Positions 42,270-48,130 of a stretch of 48,130 nt of DNA are shown piece by piece (the first letter of the stretch is position 1; each line of letters starts with the position of its first letter). Under the pieces are notes generated by a model. The model was not told the DNA's origin, made no database searches, and saw nothing but the letters and a program-made list of their open reading frames with translations. The stretch comes from Chitinispirillaceae bacterium (lineage in GTDB: Bacteria; Fibrobacterota; Chitinivibrionia; Chitinivibrionales; Chitinispirillaceae). A program made the position numbers and the translations under genes. Where the stretch lies: assembly GCA_016930275.1 (NCBI GenBank), contig JAFGHA010000113.1, positions 1-48,130 of the forward strand, written 5' to 3'.

Positions 42270-43928
42270 ATGACGAAAATACTGATAATCGGCGGGGTGG
42301 CGGGAGGAGCAAGTTTCGCCGCCCGTATGCGACGACTCGACGAGCAGGCGGAAATCATCATGTTCGATAAAGGCGAATACATCTCGTTCGCCAATTGCGG
42401 ACTACCCTATCATATAGGCGATGTAATCACCGATCGTGAGGACCTCATCCTGCAGACCCCCGAACGTTTCAATGCCCGATACAACATTGATGTCCGTGTA
42501 CGCTCGGAAGTGACCGCAATAAACACCACCGAAAAAACAGTTTCCATCAAGACTCCGGAGAGAAGCTATACCGAAAACTACGATATTCTTCTGCTTTCTC
42601 CCGGGAGTACACCGATCCGCCCTCCGATTCCGGGTATCGAAAATGACCTGATATTCACCCTCCGCACCATTCCCGATATGGACCGGATCAAAACTTTCGC
42701 CCGGAAAACGGGAAAAGGTCACGCAGTGGTGATCGGTGGGGGATTTATCGGGCTTGAGGTGGCAGAAAACCTCCGCCACATCGGGCATTCGGTTTCGCTT
42801 GTCGAGCTTGCCGACCAGGTATTCGCTCCTGCCGACCGGGAAATGGCGAACATTCTCCACCGGCATATGCAGCACAAAGGAATCGACCTGTATCTTACAA
42901 AGGGTGCAGACAAGTTTTCTAAAACCGGCGACGGTAAAATAATCACGTTCCTTTCGAGTGGAAAACAACTTGTAGCCGATTTCGTCGTGCTTGCCATTGG
43001 TGTACGTCCGGATACCGGCTTTCTCTCCGACAGCGGCATCGCCCTGAATAAACAGGGGGCCATCATCGTCGATGAGCATATGCGCACCAACAGTACCGAT
43101 GTGTACGCGGTGGGCGATGCGGTCGAGGTCACCGATCTTGTTGCCGGTGTCAAGGCCAGCATGCCGCTTGCGGGTCCCGCCAACCGTCAGGCGCGCATCG
43201 CCGCCGACAATGCGGCGGGAATACCTTCCACCTACAAACACACGCAGGGTACCGCGATCTGCAAAGTCTTCGATCTGACGGCCGCCGTAACCGGCATCAG
43301 CGAAAAAAACGCCCGGAAACTCGGGATACCGTATCTCAAATCCTACACGCATTCGAGCAGTCACGCTTCCTATTATCCCGGTGCCACAACGATGTCGGTC
43401 AAACTGCTGTTCGCTCCCGATACGGGAAGAGTACTGGGAGCACAGATCATCGGCGAAGAGGGAGTTGACAAACGCATCGACGTGTTCGCCACCGCCGTCC
43501 GGCACCGGCTTACCGTTTCGGATCTTACCGAACTTGAACTCTCCTACGCGCCACCGTTCGGCAGTGCCAAGGATCCGGTGAATATGGCCGGCTACGTGGC
43601 GGAAAACATCCTTTCCGGCAGGATGCCGCATTTCCACGTGGAAGATCTTGAAGGGCGGGATGACGCCACTTCGGTATTACTTGACGTGAGAACACGAGGC
43701 GAACACGCCGCGGGAACGATTCAGGGTTCGGTTCTGATACCCGTCGACAAGCTCCGTGAACGGATTGCGGAACTTGATAAAAAAAAGGAAATCCAGGTGT
43801 ATTGCCGGGTGGGCCTGCGGGGATATATCGCCGCAAGGATTCTTCTGGAGAACGGATTCAGGGTGAAAAATCTTTCAGGCGGCTACCTGACGTACAAAGC
43901 GGCGAATTATAACGGAGATCCGGAGTAA
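42270..43928 (+). CDS. CoA-disulfide reductase-like flavoprotein fused to rhodanese domain
   Basis: A 552-residue fusion of the CoADR-RHD type. The N-terminal part has the FAD-binding GGVAGGASFAARMRR and the redox Cys43 in SFANCGLPY, followed by the NAD(P)H site VVIGGGFIGLEVAENL and the second FAD motif TDVYAVGDAVE. After the dimerisation domain, a rhodanese module (about 465-550) carries its active Cys512 in VYCRVGLRGY. Related enzymes reduce CoA-disulfide, CoA-persulfide or polysulfide, so a role in thiol or sulfur metabolism is expected. Good Shine-Dalgarno GGAGG precedes the ATG. It converges with the ferredoxin gene. Confidence 0.93.
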   Translation: MTKILIIGGVAGGASFAARMRRLDEQAEIIMFDKGEYISFANCGLPYHIGDVITDREDLILQTPERFNARYNIDVRVRSEVTAINTTEKTVSIKTPERSYTENYDILLLSPGSTPIRPPIPGIENDLIFTLRTIPDMDRIKTFARKTGKGHAVVIGGGFIGLEVAENLRHIGHSVSLVELADQVFAPADREMANILHRHMQHKGIDLYLTKGADKFSKTGDGKIITFLSSGKQLVADFVVLAIGVRPDTGFLSDSGIALNKQGAIIVDEHMRTNSTDVYAVGDAVEVTDLVAGVKASMPLAGPANRQARIAADNAAGIPSTYKHTQGTAICKVFDLTAAVTGISEKNARKLGIPYLKSYTHSSSHASYYPGATTMSVKLLFAPDTGRVLGAQIIGEEGVDKRIDVFATAVRHRLTVSDLTELELSYAPPFGSAKDPVNMAGYVAENILSGRMPHFHVEDLEGRDDATSVLLDVRTRGEHAAGTIQGSVLIPVDKLRERIAELDKKKEIQVYCRVGLRGYIAARILLENGFRVKNLSGGYLTYKAANYNGDPE

Positions 43929-43929
43929 G

Positions 43930-43947
43930 GACGTTCAATTGAACGTC
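43930..43947. repeat. 18-bp perfect palindrome between convergent genes
   Basis: GACGTTCAATTGAACGTC, just after the flavoprotein stop and across the ferredoxin stop codon. It could fold as a six-pair stem with a CAATTG loop. No T run follows, so a terminator role is weak; a protein-binding site is an alternative. Confidence 0.5.
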
Positions 43948-44168
43948 TCTGCAATCGAACATACACCGTTCCTTTTCACCCCATCCACCCGTCCCGCACC
44001 CTGGCCGCAACAGCCGATCGGCATGAACACCGAACATCTCTTAACGCATTTACAGCAGCAGATGCATTTCTCGTCATCAACGACCGGTGCTGAGAATCCA
44101 TTCTGTGATATCGCCCCCACCGGACAGGAATGATTCTGCGAACAGAATTCCTTACGGACAACAATCAC
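43935..44168 (-). CDS. small ferredoxin-like Fe-S protein
   Basis: A 77-residue protein starting at GTG with AAGGAGG five bases upstream. C35, C38, C41 and C45 form a standard 4Fe-4S motif C-x2-C-x2-C-x3-C (within KCICCCKCVKRC), with extra C37 and C39 inside it. Upstream CSQNHSCPVGAI (C9, C15) resembles the first cluster motif of two-cluster ferredoxins of this type but looks shortened, so a complete second cluster is doubtful. A further C53-C54 pair and C70 follow. Electron partner unknown; the neighbouring flavoprotein is convergent, not co-transcribed. Confidence 0.75.
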   Translation of the reverse strand: MIVVRKEFCSQNHSCPVGAISQNGFSAPVVDDEKCICCCKCVKRCSVFMPIGCCGQGAGRVDGVKRNGVCSIAETFN

Positions 44169-44277
44169 GACATCCTCCTTCTTTAGGTTCGTATTTCAAT
44201 GGTACGTAGTGTGACAAGGATATTCAACGGCATGTACCTCGGGAACCGCGCTGTTGAGTTGACGAGGCGAGTGGATA

Positions 44278-44307
44278 TTGACACCGATCTCAAGCAGACA
44301 CTACATT
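44278..44307 (+). promoter_or_regulatory. candidate sigma-70 promoter of the 44352 gene
   Basis: TTGACA at 44278-44283 is a perfect -35; an 18-bp spacer leads to TACATT at 44302-44307 (four of six for -10). It lies 45 bp before the start codon. Confidence 0.5.
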
Positions 44308-44351
44308 ATAGGGTAATCAGTCGCCACACCAATTTTCAGAAGGAGATGCGC

Positions 44352-44948
44352 ATGTTTAAAAAAGTACTGTTGACCGGTTGTATTCTACTGCTCTCAATCA
44401 GAAGTTACGGGGAGGTATCTCTCGGGATCAACCTTACATCCGATCTGATCACACAACACAACCAGCAGAACAGCAACAACGATAACAGCTCCACCACCTA
44501 CACCTTCGGTATCCAGCCGCAGGTGCTTATCCTCGTCTCCGACTTCATCGAAGTCGCCCCGTTTGCCGGATTCAATACCTACCGGTATGTCCGCTACAAC
44601 AACAGCGACCAGACGTCGGAAAGCACCTCCTTCGGGTTCAATTTCGGTTGCGGGCTTTTCTTCCATGTCGCCGGCAATGAGATCATACGTTTCTCCATCG
44701 GACCGGAGATTAACTATGGAATGAGTTTTCCCGACGCCGAAGACCAGTTTACTCTCTATACCGGTGTCGATGTGCCGGCGAATATCGACTTATGTTTCAA
44801 CAACCATTTCTTCATGCGCTTGAGTCCTGTTCTGGCGGGTATCGACTTCACACACCAGTCAAATTCGGAAAACAATTATACCAATGAATTCAATTTTTAC
44901 ATCATCACTCAGACCGGTGCGTCTCTCGGCTTTTTCTTTACATTCTGA
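44352..44948 (+). CDS. outer-membrane beta-barrel protein
   Basis: A 198-residue protein with a short signal peptide (KKVLLTGCILLLSIRSYG) and alternating polar/hydrophobic strands, ending in Phe (SLGFFFTF), the usual signature of barrels inserted by BamA. An Asn/Ser/Thr-rich stretch (about 34-48) is a probable surface loop. The size suits an eight- to ten-strand barrel such as an OmpA/OmpX-type domain without a peptidoglycan module. ATG 44352 follows GAAGGAG by six bases; the longer frame from 44199 has no signal peptide. Function unknown. Confidence 0.8.
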   Translation: MFKKVLLTGCILLLSIRSYGEVSLGINLTSDLITQHNQQNSNNDNSSTTYTFGIQPQVLILVSDFIEVAPFAGFNTYRYVRYNNSDQTSESTSFGFNFGCGLFFHVAGNEIIRFSIGPEINYGMSFPDAEDQFTLYTGVDVPANIDLCFNNHFFMRLSPVLAGIDFTHQSNSENNYTNEFNFYIITQTGASLGFFFTF

Positions 44949-44976
44949 GATACCATGCGTTGAATAATACCATCCA

Positions 44977-45020
44977 CAAAAAAACAGGCTGTCTCCGGCA
45001 AACCGGAGACAGCCTGTTTT
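44977..45020. terminator. strong bidirectional terminator
   Basis: An 18-pair perfect stem, 44981-44998 with 45003-45020 (core CAGGCTGTCTCCGG), and CAAA loop. It carries T runs on both strands (AAAAAAAA at 44977-44984; TTTT at 45017-45020) and serves the convergent beta-barrel and porin-like genes. Confidence 0.95.
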
Positions 45021-45039
45021 GAATCGATCGAGAAATAAA

Positions 45040-46023
45040 TCAGAATTTCGCCGTAACCCTGAAAATTGCACCGACATCTCCGGCAGTCTCGGAACCCAGG
45101 ACAGTTGGATCAGCACCCACATTGAGATCCAGGGTCAGCCCCATGATCTTTTTCTGCAAAAGGATCATCCAAGCGAGGTTCGCATCGGTGGAAGCCTCAT
45201 TATTGCGATGATTCTTGATTTCAAGTTCAGCCTGGATGTTATCGAGCACCACACCGGCTTTGGTTTTAATACCGACGAGGAACCACATGTTATCGGTTGC
45301 TTCATTGAAATCCACAATCGCATACTCACCGAAGAGACCAAGACCGAGATCCTTCACGATCGTGTAACCACAGTTGACGATAAAGCGATTTATCGGATCA
45401 ACGATTTCTGGGGTAATGACTTCCAAATTTCCGCCGATATTGAAGGTCAGCCCTTCAACCGGGCTGCCGCCGAACATCGCCATGAGGTAGGCATCTTCGA
45501 AGAATCTATCTTTCGGCAGAAATGCAAGCTGAAGTGCGCTTTTGATTACATTGATATTCAATTTCAGTTTCAGCCCGTCAATAACATTGTAATTTGTATT
45601 CATGTTTCCATTGCCTTTAGCACCCACACCATACAGGTAACGTCCGAAATAGTTATAGCCCGGCCCGTACTGTTCGTACCAGCGGCCGGCCTGGATATCC
45701 AGAATGGAAACTGGAAGTTTAAAGTAGACCTGCCGAGCCTGGCCATTTAAAAACTTCTTTTCAACTTTTGCAGTATCTTTGCCATCAGACGCCATATTAT
45801 ACTGAAACCGCATATGAATCATGCCTGTCAATCCGGAGTTTTCCAGACTGCCGGCAAGTTTCGGTTCCGCCCTGATCCACGCTCCGTCAATATTTTTATG
45901 ATCCGGAGCGTTCTGGCTTTTTTTGGTGAACTCCACCGCAGCGGCTCCGCCGACCTTCACATCGGCATTCAAGGTGAAATTTATCAGACCAACTGCAACA
46001 ACAACTGCCGCAAGAACTCTCAT
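45040..46023 (-). CDS. porin-like outer-membrane protein
   Basis: A 327-residue protein with signal peptide MRVLAAVVVAVGLINFTLNA and beta-strand periodicity throughout, ending in Phe (FRVTAKF). Segments such as SILDIQAGRWYEQYGPGYNYFGRYLYG and GLGLFGEYAIVDF resemble porins of phosphate- or short-chain-selective type, but the family is not certain. AAAGGAG lies six bases before the ATG. Substrate unknown. A strong terminator follows; about 500 bp of AT-rich DNA precedes it. Confidence 0.82.
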   Translation of the reverse strand: MRVLAAVVVAVGLINFTLNADVKVGGAAAVEFTKKSQNAPDHKNIDGAWIRAEPKLAGSLENSGLTGMIHMRFQYNMASDGKDTAKVEKKFLNGQARQVYFKLPVSILDIQAGRWYEQYGPGYNYFGRYLYGVGAKGNGNMNTNYNVIDGLKLKLNINVIKSALQLAFLPKDRFFEDAYLMAMFGGSPVEGLTFNIGGNLEVITPEIVDPINRFIVNCGYTIVKDLGLGLFGEYAIVDFNEATDNMWFLVGIKTKAGVVLDNIQAELEIKNHRNNEASTDANLAWMILLQKKIMGLTLDLNVGADPTVLGSETAGDVGAIFRVTAKF

Positions 46024-46517
46024 ACCACACTCCTTTGAAAGTGATAAAGTAGAAAATTACCGGATATTAAAACTATTTACATCGTGAGAGTAACGTGTTA
46101 GAGAAACAATAAAATATTATTACTGAATAAATAAACTTCAAGTTTGTTATTAAAATGTTAGACCATTATGAGAATTTGACTTTTTCCCAAAAAAAACTCT
46201 GCTTTATCCCAGTCCGTCGGGAATACTCTTTGTTTTCCATCAGATTCCCGACAAACATGGTTCCTGACTTAAAATCCGTTTCATCTGAAAAATGAGGATC
46301 CGACCCAACAGACTCTTTATTTGAGCTTCGGGATTGCGGGTGCAGGGTTTTCAAATTGAAATGCCACTGCTTTAATTATTGCTGCGGAGCAGGGAAAAAG
46401 ACTCGCCGGGGAGTATAAAAAGCTGCAGCCCGACGGGAAATCGGGCTGCACGTCCGGACTTCAGCATATGCTGTCTGCCTCAGGGATGAAAATCGACGTT
46501 ACCATTACGGAACAGTA
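46024..46517. other. intergenic region upstream of the porin-like gene
   Basis: 494 bp. The left part (46030-46160) is AT-rich and should hold the porin-like promoter. A 62-codon minus-strand frame at 46166-46354 lacks a ribosome-binding site and protein character. The right end contains the metY terminator. Confidence 0.5.
46414..46450 (-). terminator. metY terminator
   Basis: Stem TGCAGCCCGA (46424-46433)/TCGGGCTGCA (46441-46450) with a seven-base loop; on the minus strand GCTTTTTAT follows. It lies about 68 bp after the metY stop. Confidence 0.9.
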
Positions 46518-47807
46518 TCACACCTGCGCCAGCGCCGCGTCCAGCGCGCCGGTCAGATCATCCGGGTGTTCCAGACCAATCGAAAGCCGGATAAGATCAG
46601 GAGTCAGACCGCTCGAGCGCTGCTGTTCCTCACTGAGCTGTGAATGCGACGTACTTGCCGGGTGCAGGATCAGACTTTTCGCATCACCGACATTGGCCAC
46701 ATGGGAGAACAATTTGATAGTGTCAATCAGTTTCACCGCCGCATCATATCCGCCTTCGATGCCGAACACCACCATTCCGCCGAAGCCGTTTTTCAGATAC
46801 TGCTTCGCGATGCCGTGTGAAGGATCATCAGCCAACCCCGGATACCGTACCCAGGCCACCTTCGGGTGGTTTTTAAGATGGGTTGCGATCTTCAGCGCAT
46901 TGGCGCAGTGTCGATCCATACGTACCGGCAACGATTCAATTCCCTGAAGGAATGTCCAGGCGTTATCCGGGGATAAGGCCGCTCCGAGATTGCGCAATGG
47001 TACGGTCCGCACCCGCAACGCGAATGCTATCGGTGCGAGCGGTTCCGGCAGATCAATCGCCCAGCGCAACCCGTGATAATTCGCATCGGGTTCGGTAAAC
47101 AGCGGGTGATTGCCGCTCTTCCAGTTGAAATTTCCGGCATCGGTAATTATTCCGCCGATCGCCGTACCATGTCCACCCATCCACTTGGTAAGAGAATTGA
47201 TGACGATATCGGCGCCGAGTTCAATCGTACGCAACAGATAGGGTGTCGTAAAAGTCCCGTCGACAATGAGCGGCAACCCGTTTTTATGCGCTATTTCAGC
47301 GACTGCCTTGACATCCGTAACGTCAAGTACCGGGTTACCGATGGTCTCCAGATACAGCGCCCGGGTTTTTGCGTTTATTTTTGATTCAAAATTGGCAGGA
47401 TTCTTCGCATCGACGAAATGTACCTTGATACCGAATTTTGAAAGAATGGCATCAAATTGCGTATACGTGCCGCCGTAGAGATTGCTCGCCGAGACTATTT
47501 CATCGCCGGCCTCAGCAAGGGTAATAATGGAATAAAAAATCGCAGCGGTACCCGATGCGAGCGCTACCGATGCGGCACCGCCTTCAAGCTGGCTTACCCG
47601 TTGTTCGAGTACATCGGTGGTCGGATTCATCAGGCGGGTGTAAATGTTCCCCAACTCCTTGAGCGCAAAAAGGTTTGCTGCATGTTCGGTATTTTTAAAT
47701 AGATACGCGCTGGTACGGTAAACGGGGACGCCCCGTGACAGGGACGCATCAACCGATTGACCGGCATGAAGTGCCAGTGTCTCAAAATGGTAGGGATTGG
47801 TGCTCAT
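46518..47807 (-). CDS. metY: O-acetylhomoserine sulfhydrylase (MetY)
   Basis: A 429-residue PLP enzyme of the Cys/Met gamma-family that makes homocysteine from O-acetylhomoserine and sulfide. The opening [12 protein letters not shown], the [16 protein letters not shown] motif and LEGG are typical. Lys208 in [12 protein letters not shown] binds PLP, and the closing [14 protein letters not shown] region with [12 protein letters not shown] matches MetY. Length is normal (about 425-430). AAGGA lies seven bases before the ATG. It stands alone behind a strong sigma-70 promoter overlapped by a palindrome, so its expression is probably repressed when sulfur or methionine is plentiful (inference). Confidence 0.96.
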   Translation of the reverse strand: MSTNPYHFETLALHAGQSVDASLSRGVPVYRTSAYLFKNTEHAANLFALKELGNIYTRLMNPTTDVLEQRVSQLEGGAASVALASGTAAIFYSIITLAEAGDEIVSASNLYGGTYTQFDAILSKFGIKVHFVDAKNPANFESKINAKTRALYLETIGNPVLDVTDVKAVAEIAHKNGLPLIVDGTFTTPYLLRTIELGADIVINSLTKWMGGHGTAIGGIITDAGNFNWKSGNHPLFTEPDANYHGLRWAIDLPEPLAPIAFALRVRTVPLRNLGAALSPDNAWTFLQGIESLPVRMDRHCANALKIATHLKNHPKVAWVRYPGLADDPSHGIAKQYLKNGFGGMVVFGIEGGYDAAVKLIDTIKLFSHVANVGDAKSLILHPASTSHSQLSEEQQRSSGLTPDLIRLSIGLEHPDDLTGALDAALAQV

Positions 47808-47844
47808 TATTCTATCCTTTCAAAAATGACGCTTTCAATGTTTA

Positions 47845-47862
47845 TAAAGTTTATAAACTTTA
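47845..47862. promoter_or_regulatory. 18-bp palindromic operator candidate at metY start site
   Basis: TAAAGTTTATAAACTTTA is a perfect palindrome 38 bp before the metY start. It covers the last base of the -10 element and the transcription start region, the classic place for a repressor. A partly overlapping 9-bp direct repeat, GTTTATAAA (47840-47848 and 47849-47857), is also present. The regulator is unknown. Confidence 0.7.
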
Positions 47863-47890
47863 ATATAACTTAACCAGAACAGTTTGTCAA
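47862..47890 (-). promoter_or_regulatory. sigma-70 promoter of metY
   Basis: On the minus strand: TTGACA (47890-47885), 17-bp spacer, TATATT (47867-47862). The -35 is perfect, the -10 matches five of six bases, and the spacing is ideal. Transcription should start near 47855, about 48 bp before the coding region. Confidence 0.9.
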
Positions 47891-47995
47891 ATAGAATTTT
47901 TTCAGGAAACCTGGCAGGATGCAACTATGTATCCGGAATGGAGATACTACACCGTTGCAGCACTTACACAGTTGTCACGCAAGACCAGTAAACAA

Positions 47996-48100
47996 CTCCG
48001 CCCATAGGGCGGAGCTTTATCAGAGGGGTAAAACCCGTATGATAAAGAAGCAACGTAGTTGCGGTAACGTTTCCCAAGACCCCTCGCGCTGAGCGCGAGG
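47996..48100. other. four packed hairpins, possible IS200/IS605 right end
   Basis: Hairpin A: CTCCGCCC/GGGCGGAG (47996-48003, 48007-48014). B: CTTTATCA/TGATAAAG (48015-48022, 48040-48047) enclosing GGGT/ACCC. C: GCAAC/GTTGC (48050-48054, 48058-48062). D: CCTCGCGC/GCGCGAGG (48082-48089, 48093-48100). Read on the minus strand, D to A ending in TTGTTTAC resembles the structured 3' end of a tnpB element (reRNA plus end palindrome), whose gene would lie beyond the window. A generic structured RNA or stacked terminators are alternatives. Confidence 0.35.
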
Positions 48101-48130
48101 TCCCTCCCCATTCGTTGCATATTCATACTA

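Noticed and set aside
46166..46354. 62-codon minus-strand frame
   Set aside because: No ribosome-binding site and no protein-like pattern.

Overview
The window is about 48 kb of bacterial chromosome at roughly 50% GC, densely coded, with no phage block and no rRNA or tRNA gene that I can see. The organism is a flagellated, Gram-negative-type bacterium: it has a flagellin behind a sigma-28 promoter, a TonB-dependent receptor, two outer-membrane beta-barrel proteins and a lipoprotein-type solute-binding protein. A DUF4954 beta-helix protein, a CHASE2 cyclase and the general protein style suggest the FCB group (Fibrobacterota/Chitinispirillia-like) or Spirochaetota. That placement is a guess, not shown by the sequence.

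Layout. 1-1581: flagellin, with a near-perfect FliA promoter and a leader carrying two GGA hairpins, one around the Shine-Dalgarno sequence, that look like CsrA sites. 1807-4596: a compact, overlapping peptide-modification locus: HprK-like kinase, PqqD-like chaperone, radical SAM/SPASM enzyme, S26-type Ser/His peptidase-like protein, and a 57-residue cysteine-containing peptide gene that I read as the RiPP precursor. This is the most likely undescribed system here. 4728-9540 (minus): LipM-like acyltransferase, then a peptide ABC importer (binding lipoprotein and two permeases) without ATPases. 9674-17532 (plus): ROK sugar kinase, TonB receptor, and a translationally coupled signalling set (REC-PAS-histidine kinase, YfiR/DUF4154 protein, membrane histidine kinase). 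17575-19653 (minus): two glycosyltransferases.

19847-26792: two secreted or anchored proteins of unknown role, glycogen branching enzyme GlgB, and a CHASE2 adenylate/guanylate cyclase followed by a tiny glycine-rich membrane protein. 27112-30636: CDP-alcohol phosphatidyltransferase, dynamin-like GTPase, SAP-like Cys protein, and an unknown. 30742-34099: two unknown exported-type proteins, the second with a REP-like palindrome inside its 5' end, then a DUF4954 hexapeptide beta-helix protein. 34426-42082 (minus): a housekeeping operon glmS-ridA-scpA-scpB-mutS with overlapping or close genes; ScpB carries an unusual tail of about 400 residues. 42270-45020: CoA-disulfide-reductase/rhodanese fusion, a small ferredoxin, a beta-barrel protein and a bidirectional terminator. 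45040-47890 (minus): a porin-like protein and metY, whose sigma-70 promoter is overlapped by an 18-bp perfect palindrome. 47990-48100 holds four packed hairpins that may be the end of an IS200/IS605-type element lying outside the window.

Starts were chosen by Shine-Dalgarno spacing where possible. Function names rest on motifs recognised by eye; no database search was made.
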